Below are positions 36,214-46,266 of a DNA stretch of 64,000 nucleotides, one piece after another. The number at the start of each line of letters is the position of its first letter. Position 1 is the stretch's first letter. The position numbers and the translations under genes are program-made. The notes under the pieces are model-generated. The model made no database searches. It had not been told where the DNA came from and saw only the letters and a list, made by a program, of their open reading frames with translations. The stretch comes from Thalassospira povalilytica (GTDB lineage: Bacteria > Pseudomonadota > Alphaproteobacteria > Rhodospirillales > Thalassospiraceae), in assembly GCF_002844235.1 (NCBI RefSeq), contig NZ_PGTS01000001.1:806001-870000 (forward strand), given 5' to 3'.

Positions 36214-36288
36214 TGGTGCTGCTGGGGAGATTTGAACTCCCGGCCTCTCCCTTACCAAGGGAGTGCTCTACCCCTGAGCTACAGCAGC
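36214..36288 (-). tRNA. tRNA-Thr (GGT), copy 2
   Basis: Identical in sequence to the copy at 36110-36184. The 29-base spacing suggests a single transcript processed into two tRNAs. Confidence 0.95.
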
Positions 36289-36488
36289 GTATGCCCCATG
36301 CGGTGCGGGCGGGTTATAGGCCACGGATCAGCAATTGGTCAAGCCCGAAATATGCGAAGTTTTCCGAATGATTGTCCAAGGCTGCTTTTCGCCCTGTTTT
36401 CGTCAAGATCGGCTGTAATTTTTCGCCTGCTGTTTTATAACAGGTCCAAGGATTGAACCCGTACGCACACCGGAACCCAAATCGAACC

Positions 36489-36650
36489 ATGACTGCAAAG
36501 AAATCCGATATCCGCCCGGCGGTGAATGAAGAACGCCTCAAGCGTGAGGCCGAAGCTCTTCGTGCCAATCTGGCCAAGCGCAAACAACAGCAGCGATCGC
36601 GCAAGGAGAGCGCTGGCGACTCTGATACCAAAGGCAGTTCGAACGAGTAG
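36489..36650 (+). CDS. Small charged protein of unknown function
   Basis: A 53-residue highly basic and helical protein (NEERLKREAEALRANLAKRK), likely a short coiled-coil peptide. Similar small arginine/lysine-rich proteins lie upstream of murA or dcd in other alphaproteobacteria. The ATG at 36489 gives MTAKKSDIRPAV and is chosen over the longer frame from 36453. No ribosome-binding site is strong; coding is likely but not certain. Confidence 0.55.
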   Translation: MTAKKSDIRPAVNEERLKREAEALRANLAKRKQQQRSRKESAGDSDTKGSSNE

Positions 36651-36830
36651 CTGAGCAACCAGATTGCGAAGCTGCCACCCGTTATCGTCGGCCCCAAAGC
36701 GGTGCGATCGCACCAAGCAGCCATAAAGCGCGTAACGGCGTATCGTTTGGTTGATCTTGAAGGTCAGGCACGGGTAAAACCGAAGGTGCAGAAAAGCACA
36801 GGGACTGTTTCGCAACAAAGGGGTGGCACT

Positions 36831-37385
36831 ATGTCGGTAAGACCGGATCACTGGATACGCCAGATGGCGCAGGAAAAGGGCATGATCGAGCCGTTCGTTG
36901 ACGGCTTCAAGCGCGACGGCGTGATCTCCTATGGTGTCAGTTCTTACGGCTATGACGCCCGTGTTGCCGACGAGTTCAAGATTTTCACCAATGTCGACTC
37001 GGCCATTGTCGATCCCAAGGAATTTTCCGATAACGGGTTCGTCAATCGCCAGACCGATGTCTGCGTGATCCCGCCCAACAGTTTCGCACTGGCGCGCACC
37101 GTGGAATATTTCCGCATCCCGCGCGACACGCTTGTGATCTGTCTTGGCAAATCGACCTATGCCCGTTGCGGCATTATCGTCAATGTCACCCCGCTTGAAC
37201 CCGAATGGGAAGGCCATGTGACGCTGGAATTTTCAAACACGACACCACTTCCGGCACGTATTTATGCCAATGAAGGTGCCTGTCAGTTCATTTTCCTGAA
37301 AGCCGAAAGCGAATGCGATACCTCCTATGCGGATCGCGCAGGGAAATATATGGGCCAAAAAGGTGTCACATTGCCGCGTCTGTGA
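36831..37385 (+). CDS. dcd: dCTP deaminase
   Basis: A 184-residue trimeric dCTP deaminase making dUTP for thymidylate synthesis. Family motifs are [14 protein letters not shown] at the N-terminus, [29 protein letters not shown] in shorter pieces ([17 protein letters not shown]) and the catalytic-site glutamate in [13 protein letters not shown]. The ATG at 36831 is preferred, with AAGGGG about 8 bases upstream, over the in-frame start at 36702, which would add 43 unrelated residues. Confidence 0.95.
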   Translation: MSVRPDHWIRQMAQEKGMIEPFVDGFKRDGVISYGVSSYGYDARVADEFKIFTNVDSAIVDPKEFSDNGFVNRQTDVCVIPPNSFALARTVEYFRIPRDTLVICLGKSTYARCGIIVNVTPLEPEWEGHVTLEFSNTTPLPARIYANEGACQFIFLKAESECDTSYADRAGKYMGQKGVTLPRL

Positions 37386-37467
37386 TAAAGGCATGGCAAC
37401 CAATCTGGCATCAAGATGCCAAGACGCGCGTTCGCTGCGCGAGCAAGCGCAGCACAAAGAGGATTGA

Positions 37468-38760
37468 ATGGACAAGATCAAGATTTCCGGTGGTCGCCGG
37501 TTGCAGGGCAAAATTGCAATTGGCGGCGCCAAAAACGCGGCACTTCCCCTGATGGCAGCCGCCCTGCTGACAGATGAAACGCTGACCCTTTCCAACTTGC
37601 CGCATCTGGCGGACATCACCTCGATGGCGAATCTTCTCGCCCAGCATGGTGTTGCGTTGCATCTGAACGGGCATGCGCCCAATGGCGGGCACACTGGCCG
37701 CGTTCTGGAAATGACCGCCAAGGAAATCACCTCGACCACGGCACCTTATGACCTGGTCCGTAAAATGCGGGCATCGGTTCTGGTATTGGGTCCGATCGTT
37801 GCACGTTGCGGGATTGCCCGTGTGTCGCTGCCGGGCGGTTGTGCGATCGGGAACCGTCCGGTTGACCTGCATCTCAAGGCACTCGAAGCCATGGGGGCTG
37901 AAATCCACCTTACAGAGGGCTATATCGAAGCTCGCGCACCCGAAGGCCTGAAAGGCGGGCATGTCCTGTTCCCGCAGGTTTCCGTCGGGGCGACCGAAAA
38001 TGCACTGATGGCGGCGTCGCTTGCCGATGGAGTTGTCACGATTGCCAATGCTGCCCGCGAACCCGAGGTCGCGGATCTTGCCCATTGCCTTGTTGCAATG
38101 GGGGCGGAGATTGAGGGTATCGGCACTGACACCCTGAAAGTTACCGGCAAACCGCGCCTGCATGGTGCGGAATATTCGGTTGTACCCGATCGTATTGAAA
38201 CCGGCACCTATGCGATTGCAGCGGCCATCACCGGCGGTGAGATCGAGTTGACCGGAACCCGCATGGATCTGATCGAAAGCCTGGTTGATGCGATGCGCAA
38301 GGCCGGCGTCGAAATCGAAGAAACTGCTGACGGCATGAAAGTACGGGGTAACCGTGCGACCCTTCGCGGTGTTGATGTCATGACCGAACCCTATCCGGGG
38401 TTCCCGACCGATATGCAGGCCCAGTTCATGGCGCTGATGTCGGTTGCCAATGGCGCTTCGATGATTACCGAGACCATTTTTGAAAACCGCTTCATGCATG
38501 TGCCTGAACTGGGACGCATGGGGGCGGATGTGAATGTGCATGGCCGCTCCGCAATCGTACGCGGCAGCGCAAAGCTTTCAGGTGCCGAAGTGATGGCGAC
38601 CGATCTGCGTGCATCGGTATCCATGGTGCTTGCGGGCTTGGCAGCCGAGGGCGAGACGGTTATTAACCGTGTCTATCATCTTGATCGCGGCTATGAGCGG
38701 CTTGAAGAAAAACTTGCGGCCTGTGGGGCGCAAATCGAACGTGTCCGCGTTCCGGCCTGA
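37468..38760 (+). CDS. murA: UDP-N-acetylglucosamine 1-carboxyvinyltransferase
   Basis: A 430-residue MurA adding enolpyruvate from PEP to UDP-GlcNAc, the first committed step of peptidoglycan synthesis in the cytoplasm. Active-site loop [15 protein letters not shown] carries the fosfomycin-sensitive cysteine; also [16 protein letters not shown] and [16 protein letters not shown]. The start has an AGAGGA ribosome-binding site. It is followed by hisG, a common alphaproteobacterial neighbour. Confidence 0.97.
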   Translation: MDKIKISGGRRLQGKIAIGGAKNAALPLMAAALLTDETLTLSNLPHLADITSMANLLAQHGVALHLNGHAPNGGHTGRVLEMTAKEITSTTAPYDLVRKMRASVLVLGPIVARCGIARVSLPGGCAIGNRPVDLHLKALEAMGAEIHLTEGYIEARAPEGLKGGHVLFPQVSVGATENALMAASLADGVVTIANAAREPEVADLAHCLVAMGAEIEGIGTDTLKVTGKPRLHGAEYSVVPDRIETGTYAIAAAITGGEIELTGTRMDLIESLVDAMRKAGVEIEETADGMKVRGNRATLRGVDVMTEPYPGFPTDMQAQFMALMSVANGASMITETIFENRFMHVPELGRMGADVNVHGRSAIVRGSAKLSGAEVMATDLRASVSMVLAGLAAEGETVINRVYHLDRGYERLEEKLAACGAQIERVRVPA

Positions 38761-38821
38761 TTTGCCGGTGGTGATCGCACAGCGATCGGGACAACAGACA
38801 AACGCGTAAGGCGACTGATTT

Positions 38822-39481
38822 ATGAGTGACGAAAAGTTGGTGCTTGCCCTGCCTAAGGGGCGCATTCTTGACGAGGTGATGCCACTGGTCCGATCCGCCG
38901 GGATCGAACCGGAAGCGGCATTTGATGATCCGAAATCCCGGGCACTTCGGTTTGCCACCAATCATCCGCATATCGATATCATTCGTGTTCGCAGTTTTGA
39001 TGTTGCAACCTTTGTTGCCTTTGGTGCCGCCCATATCGGTGTCTGCGGCAATGATGTCCTGATGGAATTCGACTATCCCGATATTTACGCGCCGCTGGAT
39101 CTGAATATCGGGCATTGCCGCCTGGCTGTTGCCGAACCCGAAGACATGATTGATGGCGATGATCCGTCACGCTGGTCGCATGTTCGTGTTGCCACCAAAT
39201 ATCCGCACGTAACCCGGACCCATTTTGCGGCCCGCGGTGTGCAGGCCGAATGCATCAAGCTTAATGGTGCGATGGAGCTGGCCCCGACGCTTGGTTTGTG
39301 CCGTCGTATTGTCGATCTTGTTTCGACCGGCAACACGCTTAAGGCCAATGGTCTGCGCGAGATTGAACATATCGCCGATGTGACATCGCGTCTGATTGTG
39401 AACCGGGCTGCTCTTAAGACACGCCCGACTGATATTCAGCCCTGGATCGACCGTTTCTCCGAGGTAGTCAATGCCGCTTAA
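38822..39481 (+). CDS. hisG: ATP phosphoribosyltransferase, short form
   Basis: A 219-residue HisG, the first enzyme of histidine synthesis (PRPP + ATP). It begins [18 protein letters not shown] and carries the PRPP-loop region [13 protein letters not shown]. It is the short form, which lacks the C-terminal regulatory domain and needs HisZ for activity and feedback control; hisZ is not in this window. It overlaps hisD by 11 bases. Confidence 0.95.
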   Translation: MSDEKLVLALPKGRILDEVMPLVRSAGIEPEAAFDDPKSRALRFATNHPHIDIIRVRSFDVATFVAFGAAHIGVCGNDVLMEFDYPDIYAPLDLNIGHCRLAVAEPEDMIDGDDPSRWSHVRVATKYPHVTRTHFAARGVQAECIKLNGAMELAPTLGLCRRIVDLVSTGNTLKANGLREIEHIADVTSRLIVNRAALKTRPTDIQPWIDRFSEVVNAA

Positions 39482-40766
39482 GCTTTCCATTACGGACGCC
39501 AATTTCGAGGAAGACTTTGTCAAGCTTCTGGGCATGAAGCGCGAATCGGATGCCGATGTTGATGCCGCTGTTGCCAATATCATCGCCGACGTTCGCGCAC
39601 GCGGTGACGAAGCCGTTTGTGAATATACCAATCGCTTTGACCGTCTGAATATCGATGCCAAGGGCATGGCGGTCAGTGCTGCCGAAGTTGATGCCGCGAT
39701 TGCCGATATTGATGCGGACTTGCTTAAGTCGCTGGAACTGGCCGCCGAACGCATTGGCGCCTATCACGCCAAGCAAATGCCGGCAGACGAACGTTACACC
39801 GACGAAGCCGGGGTTGAGCTTGGCTGGCGCTGGCGCGCTGTTTCAGCAGCCGGTCTTTATGTGCCCGGCGGTTTGGCGTCCTATCCGTCATCTGTTCTGA
39901 TGAATGCGATCCCGGCCAAGGTGGCCGGTGTTGAACGCCTTGTCATGGTTGTGCCGACCCCGGACAACAAAATGAACCCGCTGGTTCTGGCCGCGGCCCG
40001 TATTGCCGGTGTCGACGAAATTTACCGTATCGGCGGCGCACAGGCGGTCGCAGCCCTTGCCTATGGCACCGAAACCATCAAGCCGGTCGACAAGATCGTT
40101 GGTCCGGGCAACGCCTTTGTTGCCGCGGCCAAGCGTCGCGTTTTCGGTCAGGTCGGCATTGATATGATTGCCGGTCCGTCGGAAATCCTTGTGGTTGCTG
40201 ATGGCAGCAACGATCCAAGCTGGGTCGCAGCCGATCTGTTGTCGCAGGCCGAACATGATCCGGTTGCGCAGTCGATTCTGATTACCGATGACGCCGGGTT
40301 TGCCGATCGCGTGCAACAAGCCATTGATACGCATCTTGAAACGTTGCCACGTGCAGAAATCGCGGGCGCAAGCTGGCGCGACTTTGGTGCAATTGTCTTG
40401 GTCGAAAATCTGTCGCAGGCTCCGGCCCTTGTGGATCGGATCGCACCGGAACATCTTGAACTGGCGGTCGATGACCCGGACGCCCTGGCAGAAGACATTC
40501 ATCATGCCGGCGCGATTTTCCTGGGTCGTTACACGCCGGAAGCCATTGGTGACTATGTCGCCGGGCCGAACCACGTTCTGCCAACCGCCCGTTCGGCACG
40601 GTTTTCTTCCGGTCTTGGGGTTCTGGACTTCATCAAGCGTTCGTCGCTGATCAAGTGCACACCCGAAAGCCTTGCCAAAATCGGGCCGGCCGCAATTGCA
40701 CTGGCAGAAAGTGAAGGTTTGCAGGCACACGGACTTTCAGTAGCGATCCGGTCAAACCAGATGTAA
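39471..40766 (+). CDS. hisD: Histidinol dehydrogenase
   Basis: A 431-residue HisD oxidising histidinol to histidine in two NAD-dependent steps. Motifs include [22 protein letters not shown], split here as GLYVPGG and [15 protein letters not shown], and [14 protein letters not shown] near the C-terminus, with zinc-binding residues in the AEHDP and PEHLEL segments. It overlaps the end of hisG, so the two are co-translated; UPF0262 follows, as in many relatives. Confidence 0.96.
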   Translation: MPLKLSITDANFEEDFVKLLGMKRESDADVDAAVANIIADVRARGDEAVCEYTNRFDRLNIDAKGMAVSAAEVDAAIADIDADLLKSLELAAERIGAYHAKQMPADERYTDEAGVELGWRWRAVSAAGLYVPGGLASYPSSVLMNAIPAKVAGVERLVMVVPTPDNKMNPLVLAAARIAGVDEIYRIGGAQAVAALAYGTETIKPVDKIVGPGNAFVAAAKRRVFGQVGIDMIAGPSEILVVADGSNDPSWVAADLLSQAEHDPVAQSILITDDAGFADRVQQAIDTHLETLPRAEIAGASWRDFGAIVLVENLSQAPALVDRIAPEHLELAVDDPDALAEDIHHAGAIFLGRYTPEAIGDYVAGPNHVLPTARSARFSSGLGVLDFIKRSSLIKCTPESLAKIGPAAIALAESEGLQAHGLSVAIRSNQM

Positions 40767-40809
40767 GCTGTTGCAGTGCAGCGCGTAAGGGGACCGCAGG
40801 GAGAAAGCC

Positions 40810-41286
40810 ATGGCTTCAAATCAGTGTATCGCCGGTATTTATCTTGATGAAAAATACAAGGTGCGTCGCCGTCCCGAGGTCGAGCACGAGCAGGCTGTGG
40901 CAATTTACGACCTGCTGGAAGAAAATCACTTCGAGCCCGCTGGCGGGTTCGAAGGCCCGTATTCGGTTCATATGCGCATCGAAGACAATCGCATCTATAT
41001 GGATGTGCGTGGCGATGATGACAGTGAAAACCTGACCACCATTCCCGTGCCTTTGTCGCCGTTCCGCCGGATCGTCAAAGATTACTTCATGATTTGCGAA
41101 AGCTATTATGACGCAATCAAGAAGGCGAGTGCAGCCCAGATCGAGACGATCGATATGGCGCGGCGCGGCCTGCATAACGAAGGGTCGGAGCAATTGCGCG
41201 AGCTTCTGACCGACAAGGTGACGATTGATGAAAATACGGCCCGTCGCCTGTTTACGCTGATTTGTGTTCTTCACATCCGGGGTTAA
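40810..41286 (+). CDS. UPF0262 family protein
   Basis: A 158-residue cytoplasmic protein of the UPF0262 family, found in alphaproteobacteria next to hisD. Recognised from HEQAVAIYDLLEENHF, the VRGDDDSENLTTIPVPLSPFRR region in parts, and the MARRGLHNEGSE segment. GGGAGAAAG precedes the ATG by a good distance. Function is unknown; its constant position suggests co-regulation with histidine biosynthesis. Confidence 0.92.
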   Translation: MASNQCIAGIYLDEKYKVRRRPEVEHEQAVAIYDLLEENHFEPAGGFEGPYSVHMRIEDNRIYMDVRGDDDSENLTTIPVPLSPFRRIVKDYFMICESYYDAIKKASAAQIETIDMARRGLHNEGSEQLRELLTDKVTIDENTARRLFTLICVLHIRG

Positions 41287-41292
41287 GGCGAC

Positions 41293-41739
41293 GTGGCAGA
41301 AGAACTTCCCGGCTCGGTTCTTTTTGCCTGCAGTTACAATGCCGTTCGTTCCGTGATGGCGGCCGCGTTGTTGCGTCATTATCACGGAACACGCGTTTAT
41401 GTTGAAAGTTGCGGCGTACGTGCGGGCGATGTTGACGGTTTTGCCATCGCCGTGATGGATGAAATCGGGCTCGATATTTCATCCTACAAATCCAAGACAT
41501 TCGATCAGCTCGAAGACGGGTTCTTTGACCTGATTATCACCATGTCGCCCGAGGCCCAGCACCGTGCGGTGGAGATGACCCGCACGATGGCCTGTGATGT
41601 CGAATTCTGGAATACCTTTGACGCCACCATGATCGAAGGATCGCGCGAAACCAGACTTGATGCCTATCGTCAGGTCCGCGATCAGATCAAAAAGCGCATC
41701 CTTGACCGTTTCCCGGTCGGCCCGGCACCGAAAATCTAG
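41293..41739 (+). CDS. Low-molecular-weight protein tyrosine phosphatase-like protein
   Basis: A 148-residue protein with the LMW phosphatase / arsenate reductase fold. The P-loop is CSYNAVRS (Cys-x5-Arg), near the N-terminus, and the general-acid region lies in the C-terminal third (VEFWNTFDATMIEGS), though not the classic DPYY form. It could act on phosphotyrosine or on arsenate-like anions; substrate cannot be told. The start is a GTG at 41293, six bases after the UPF0262 stop, so the two are an operon. Confidence 0.88.
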   Translation: MAEELPGSVLFACSYNAVRSVMAAALLRHYHGTRVYVESCGVRAGDVDGFAIAVMDEIGLDISSYKSKTFDQLEDGFFDLIITMSPEAQHRAVEMTRTMACDVEFWNTFDATMIEGSRETRLDAYRQVRDQIKKRILDRFPVGPAPKI

Positions 41740-41744
41740 AAAGA

Positions 41745-42236
41745 TCAGCTGGCCTCTGTTGCCAGATGGTCGAATGCCGGTCCATCAAGAACGAAAATCC
41801 GTTCATCAGTTGCGTGACGCATCCCAAGTTTTTCGTAAAATCGTTGGCCCACCATATTTTCGGCATCAACCGACAGCCTGATATAACTTTTGCCGGACGC
41901 GCGTGCCCGGCGGGCGACATTGGCAACAAGATGCCGGGCGAAACCGCCCCCGCGATGAGACGGCGCGACATAAAGGTCCTGGATATAAAGCCCGGCTTTG
42001 CCGCGAAATGTTGAATAGCTGGGAAAAAACACACAAACCGCGACCGGCGTCTGGTGATCGGTTGCGATCAATGCCTCGAATGCCGGGCTCTCGCCAAAGC
42101 CGTCACGGACCAAATCATCGGGCGTGCTTCTGAATTTGTCCTCACAGCCGGTAGTTTTGGCAATTTCAAGCAGCATGGCATGGATGGCGGGGGCGTCGGG
42201 CTTTTGGGCCAAACGAATTTCCGGGTGGCTGGGCAT
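41745..42236 (-). CDS. GNAT family N-acetyltransferase
   Basis: A 163-residue acetyltransferase of the GNAT superfamily. The acetyl-CoA-binding motif A is LYVAPSHRGGGFARHLV (R-G-G-G-F-A pattern), and the fold starts with IRLAQKPDAPAIHAML. The substrate is unknown. The ATG at 42236 has AAAGGAAAG seven bases upstream and is preferred to the frame start at 42317. It converges with the phosphatase gene, five bases away. Confidence 0.88.
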   Translation of the reverse strand: MPSHPEIRLAQKPDAPAIHAMLLEIAKTTGCEDKFRSTPDDLVRDGFGESPAFEALIATDHQTPVAVCVFFPSYSTFRGKAGLYIQDLYVAPSHRGGGFARHLVANVARRARASGKSYIRLSVDAENMVGQRFYEKLGMRHATDERIFVLDGPAFDHLATEAS

Positions 42237-42510
42237 CCGTACTTTCCTTTGAAACGGGGCGATTGGTTGTTGGAACAATACGCGGGCACAAGGCCGGGGC
42301 AAAGGATCAATCACCATTTATGTGGACTTGTTGCCAATCCGGATAATGGTCGCAACCCCGCACCGGTCAGATCAAATATTGCTGCCATGCCAAAGATGCA
42401 GTGCTGAGACGCCCACCATGACATGCGAAAGAACTTGACCTTTTGCCCGGTTCAGAGCAGTTTGCGCCCCACCGGTATTTTGATATTGCAATACGAAAGC
42501 TAGGAGTCAC

Positions 42511-42729
42511 ATGGCTAAAGAAGACGTTATCGAGTTTCAGGGCACCGTCGTTGAACTTCTGCCCAATGCGATGTTTCGCGTGAAGCTGGACAATGACCAC
42601 GAAATCCTTGCCCACACCTCGGGTAAAATGCGCAAGAACCGTATTCGTGTTCTCGCAGGGGACCGTGTCAGCGTCGAAATGACCCCTTATGACCTGACCA
42701 AAGGTCGTATCACCTTCCGTTTCAAGTAA
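42511..42729 (+). CDS. infA: Translation initiation factor IF-1
   Basis: A 72-residue IF-1, an OB-fold protein binding the 30S A site. The whole sequence is family-typical: [34 protein letters not shown], and the end [11 protein letters not shown]. It opens the conserved infA-maf-rng-yacG run. Confidence 0.98.
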   Translation: MAKEDVIEFQGTVVELLPNAMFRVKLDNDHEILAHTSGKMRKNRIRVLAGDRVSVEMTPYDLTKGRITFRFK

Positions 42730-42875
42730 TCTGGAACCAGTTCCAGCGCAAATTGACCTTGTCTGGCGCGCAGTTTACCCTTTGCGCCCAGGGCAACTTG
42801 TTGCTGTTTACGGGGATGTGCATATTTGAGCACGTCAATCCCACGGTTTAAGATCCGATATCCGGGAGCTACGTC

Positions 42876-43457
42876 TTGTCGAAACTGATACTGGCATCTG
42901 CATCGCCGCGCCGTCTTGAGCTGCTTGCGCAGATCGGAATTGTGCCAGATCAGGTGGTCCCGGCAGATATCGACGAAACACCCACGGCCGATGAAAGTCC
43001 GCGCCGGCTGGCGCTTCGCCTTGCCGAGGAAAAAGCCCGTGCTGTTGCAAAAGGCAATGGCGGGGCTTTTGTGCTTGCGGCGGACACGGTGGTCGCATGC
43101 GGCAACCGGGCCTTGGGCAAGGCCGGGGATCAGGCCGAAGCCCGCAAGTTCCTGACACTGCTTTCGGGGCGTCGCCATCGTGTTTATGGTGGCATATGCC
43201 TGATTGCACCGGATGGCACGGAACGGTCGCGTGTGATCGAAACGCAAGTCAAATTCAGAAATCTCGGGCACGAAGATCTGGATCGTTATTTGTCGCATGA
43301 TGAATGGAAAGGAAAGGCAGGCGCCTATGCCATCCAGGGACATGCGGCAACCTTTGTAAAGGCGATTTCCGGGTCCTATTCGAATGTGGTCGGACTGTCA
43401 CTGTGCGAGGTGGATGGTCTGCTGCGCGGCCTTGGCTATCAAACAAAAGAGGTCTGA
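42876..43457 (+). CDS. maf: Maf-family nucleotide pyrophosphatase
   Basis: A 193-residue Maf protein that hydrolyses modified or dTTP/UTP-type nucleoside triphosphates to monophosphates. Signature: LILASASPRRLELLAQIG at the N-terminus, then VLAADTVVACGNRALGKA and GKAGAYAIQG. The start is a TTG at 42876 (MSKLILAS) with GGGAG at 42863-42867. Its stop is two bases before the rng ATG, so they are coupled. Confidence 0.93.
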   Translation: MSKLILASASPRRLELLAQIGIVPDQVVPADIDETPTADESPRRLALRLAEEKARAVAKGNGGAFVLAADTVVACGNRALGKAGDQAEARKFLTLLSGRRHRVYGGICLIAPDGTERSRVIETQVKFRNLGHEDLDRYLSHDEWKGKAGAYAIQGHAATFVKAISGSYSNVVGLSLCEVDGLLRGLGYQTKEV

Positions 43458-43459
43458 TC

Positions 43460-44860
43460 ATGTCGGCTGGCGGACATAACCGGGACCGCCTGCTGATTGA
43501 TGCGATTGCGCTTGAACGCAGGGTCGCGCTGATCAGGAATGACCGCCTTTGCCGTCTGTGGATTGATCGCGGCGGCCCGGCACGGTTTGATATCCATCTT
43601 GGACGTGTGTCCAAAATTCTTCCTGAAATGGCGGCCGCAATGGTTGCGCTTGACGGTCTGGAAGGCGGCTTGTTACCGTTTGACCGCCATGACGGCCCGT
43701 TGCACGAAGGCCAGTGGGTTGTGGTTCAGATCGCCCGCCTTGGTTTTGAAGACAAGGGCGTGAAACTGACCGGGCGCATCGCGATCGAAGGTGTCGGGAT
43801 GATCTTGCGTCCTGGTGGTCGACTGATTGAGCTGCCCAGAAAACTCAAAGATGCGCAACAGCGCGCCAACCTGCTTGCGATCCTGAAAAACATCCAGTCA
43901 CACGACGATGGCATCATGTTGCGTTCCGGTGCCACAGATTGGGACGAAGACGCGATTGCCGGTGAATACCGGCTGCTAAGCGCCCAGTGGCAAAAGGCCG
44001 AGGCCGCACTGGCAAACCCGCGTAAACCGTTGCTGGTCTGCAAGGCGCAGTCGGAACTAGATCAGATGATCGAACGCCATCTGATGGCGGGGCAGGAATG
44101 CCTGGTCGACGGGGTCGATGAATTTGTTCGATTGCGCGGCATGTTAAAGGCACGCGGAAAGGCCGAAGATCATCTGTTGCGTCATGGCGGGTCACGTTTG
44201 CTGTTTGATGGTCACGATATCGAGGCCGATATTGCCAATGCCCTGATTTCAAAAGTCCACCTTGCCGGGGGCGGATGGATCGCAATTGATCAGGCAACAG
44301 CGTTATGTGCGATTGATGTTAATGGGGCCGGCGCAGATAGCGGACGTGATCCGGAAACCCGTGCAATAGACATCAATCTGCGGGCTGCGGACGAAATTGT
44401 CCACCAGATCAGGCTGCGCAATATTGGCGGTCTTGTGGTGATTGATCCGTTGCGGATGAAAAGCCGTGCCGGGCGTGACAAATTCGATGCCGCGATCAAG
44501 GCCGCGTTTGGGCCGGAACTTGATGGTGCCGTGCAAATTGGCGGATTTACCAGGTTGGGTCTTTATGAATTCAGCCGTCAGCGCGCCGGCGAATCGCTGG
44601 CAGCACGGATTCTGGTCAAACAGGATCAGGCACAGCTTAATGCTGTTTCGGCATTGAACAATGTCTTGCGAAATGTGGTCGGGGAAAGTCGCGCGGGACT
44701 GGCGGGAACGGTGCGTTTGTATGTCGCCAGTGACATTGCGCAAAGACTTGCTGAAAGTGACGATGCGCGCCAGATACTGATCAGGGTGTTTGGAACGGTC
44801 CCGCAAATCCTGGCCGATCCGGCCCTTGAAAACGATAGTTACCGGTTGGAAAAGAATTAG
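43460..44860 (+). CDS. rng: Ribonuclease E/G family protein
   Basis: A 466-residue RNase G-like endoribonuclease without the long scaffold tail of RNase E. The DNase-I-like catalytic part has AIDVNGAG and the second aspartate in LVVIDPLRMKSR, the Mg-binding positions of the family. The N-terminal S1-like region is divergent. ATG at 43460 lies behind AGAGG; the in-frame start at 43304 would overlap most of maf and is rejected. It follows maf and precedes yacG, the usual alphaproteobacterial order. It probably matures rRNA and decays mRNA. Confidence 0.88.
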   Translation: MSAGGHNRDRLLIDAIALERRVALIRNDRLCRLWIDRGGPARFDIHLGRVSKILPEMAAAMVALDGLEGGLLPFDRHDGPLHEGQWVVVQIARLGFEDKGVKLTGRIAIEGVGMILRPGGRLIELPRKLKDAQQRANLLAILKNIQSHDDGIMLRSGATDWDEDAIAGEYRLLSAQWQKAEAALANPRKPLLVCKAQSELDQMIERHLMAGQECLVDGVDEFVRLRGMLKARGKAEDHLLRHGGSRLLFDGHDIEADIANALISKVHLAGGGWIAIDQATALCAIDVNGAGADSGRDPETRAIDINLRAADEIVHQIRLRNIGGLVVIDPLRMKSRAGRDKFDAAIKAAFGPELDGAVQIGGFTRLGLYEFSRQRAGESLAARILVKQDQAQLNAVSALNNVLRNVVGESRAGLAGTVRLYVASDIAQRLAESDDARQILIRVFGTVPQILADPALENDSYRLEKN

Positions 44861-44861
44861 G

Positions 44862-45062
44862 ATGACCCAAGAAAATACAACGAAAACAGTCAGCTCCGAG
44901 TGCGTGGTTTGCGGCAAGCCGGCAGACGACAAATACAAGCCGTTCTGTTCCAGACGCTGTGCGGATCGCGACCTTGGGAAGTGGTTGAATGAAAGCTATG
45001 CAATTCCCGCGACCGAGCCGCCGGAGTATCTGGAAGACCTTGAAGATGAAGAAGAATTTTAA
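44862..45062 (+). CDS. yacG: DNA gyrase inhibitor / zinc-binding protein YacG
   Basis: A 66-residue protein with the YacG four-cysteine zinc motif CVVCGK ... FCSRRCADRDLGKWL and an acidic C-terminal tail (LEDLEDEEEF). E. coli YacG binds GyrB and inhibits gyrase. The ATG at 44862 overlaps the rng stop region, so it is co-translated with rng. The frame start at 44790 is rejected. Confidence 0.93.
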   Translation: MTQENTTKTVSSECVVCGKPADDKYKPFCSRRCADRDLGKWLNESYAIPATEPPEYLEDLEDEEEF

Positions 45063-45081
45063 TCGCAAAAAAAATGCGATT
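45061..45081 (+). terminator. Weak hairpin after yacG
   Basis: AATCGCA / TGCGATT arms around a run of A. The T tract is short, so it is a weak terminator at best. Confidence 0.3.
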
Positions 45082-45167
45082 TGAGGCTAGACAAGCCCCA
45101 AAGGAGTTTGTATAACCCCGCTCGTTCCGCAGGGAACACTCCGGAGACGGAGACGAAAGTCGGATTT

Positions 45168-45243
45168 GCCCAGGTAGCTCAGTTGGTAGAGCAGTGGACT
45201 GAAAATCCGCGTGTCGGTGGTTCGAGTCCGCCCCTGGGCACCA
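45168..45243 (+). tRNA. tRNA-Phe (GAA)
   Basis: A 76-base cloverleaf with encoded CCA: acceptor GCCCAGG/CCTGGGC, D-arm GCTC-AGTTGGTA-GAGC, anticodon loop CTGAAAA giving GAA, T-arm GGTGG-TTCGAGT-CCGCC. It reads TTC and TTT. Confidence 0.96.
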
Positions 45244-45255
45244 CTTTCGGTAGCC

Positions 45256-45290
45256 AAAAAAACCCGGCCTTATGGCCGGGTTTTTTGTTT
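45256..45290. terminator. Strong terminator of tRNA-Phe
   Basis: CCCGGCC-TTAT-GGCCGGG with a leading A run and TTTTTTGTTT; it also lies just past the stop of the convergent lipoprotein gene and can serve both. Confidence 0.93.
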
Positions 45291-45291
45291 T

Positions 45292-46266
45292 CTAAAGCTC
45301 GATTCCCAGAAGTATTTCGACACCTTTCGCATCCTGACCCTTACCCATTAGCGATTTTGCGTTTTCCGGGTAAAAGTAGCCTCTTGCCGACTGACCATCA
45401 TCGCAAAGCACCCACCAGCGCGCTTCGAACGGAGTTTCCGGGCTTTTTGCAGCGTAATGCCCCTTACATTGATTGGTATCAGACAGGGCCACATTGAATG
45501 CGCCCGCGACTTTGTTGTACTCGATGGTCAACTTTTGGCTGCCATAGAATGAACCCGGCCAGATAAGCGTCATTTCCGCTTGTCGCTGATTATCAAGCGG
45601 GTCGGAGTTGGCGGCGGTCTCGTAAACAGTCGGGCAGGAGATTATCGTGCTGCCCGGTTCGGCTGGGGAAGTTGGGTTGCTGTACTTTGAGAGCTGAAGA
45701 GAAGAAATAAAAGACTCCGTATCTAGTGCCGTATCACCACAATACTTCATCTCAACATATGTATCGATTGCACCTCTGTCGTTGTCAAAGGTGAGTTCTT
45801 TTTTTCCGCGAATACCAAACTTGGCGACCTGACATGATTCTCCGTCAGGTGTTACGAGGTTGCCAAAGTATCCTGCTTTGCTTCCTGTCTCGTTTTCCAC
45901 ATAGGTAACACCTTCCAGTTTGGTGTCCGGTTTTGCAGTTTTTAATATTTTGGATTCAAAAGCATCTCTGCTTTTTAACGATGAAATCGTCGCAGTACTG
46001 AACCAGCCTGTGGGGACGTGTTCGATATGAACTTGTCCCTGGCCACAAGCCAAGGTGATGTCTTCGTCCAGCACCTGCCCGTTGTTACGTGACCTTTGCT
46101 GAACGGCGCTTACAGGTACATTTAGGACAGTGAGGGCATTAAAACGCGCTTGTTCAGAACCAATATTTTTCCATTCGGAAAATGTGTTCTGCTGTGTGGT
46201 TTGACATCCGGAGAGAGCAAGTGAACATCCAGCAGCTATTGCGATTACTAAGTTTCTATTAACCAT
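45292..46266 (-). CDS. Putative lipoprotein of unknown function
   Basis: A 324-residue protein with a lipoprotein signal (AIAAGCSLALSGC; lipobox LSGC) and a mature part rich in Ser/Thr with several cysteines. I do not recognise a family domain. It is likely anchored to a membrane and faces the periplasm. ATG at 46266 is preferred to the longer frame from 46365 because it starts the signal sequence. The gene and the ~600 bases before it are more AT-rich than the flanking core genes, and it sits immediately 3' of a tRNA, a place where foreign genes often insert; transfer is inference. Confidence 0.72.
   Translation of the reverse strand: MVNRNLVIAIAAGCSLALSGCQTTQQNTFSEWKNIGSEQARFNALTVLNVPVSAVQQRSRNNGQVLDEDITLACGQGQVHIEHVPTGWFSTATISSLKSRDAFESKILKTAKPDTKLEGVTYVENETGSKAGYFGNLVTPDGESCQVAKFGIRGKKELTFDNDRGAIDTYVEMKYCGDTALDTESFISSLQLSKYSNPTSPAEPGSTIISCPTVYETAANSDPLDNQRQAEMTLIWPGSFYGSQKLTIEYNKVAGAFNVALSDTNQCKGHYAAKSPETPFEARWWVLCDDGQSARGYFYPENAKSLMGKGQDAKGVEILLGIEL

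Noticed and set aside
36079..36456. Plus-strand frame with a repeated peptide
   Set aside because: It spans both tRNA-Thr genes; the repeat comes from their identity.
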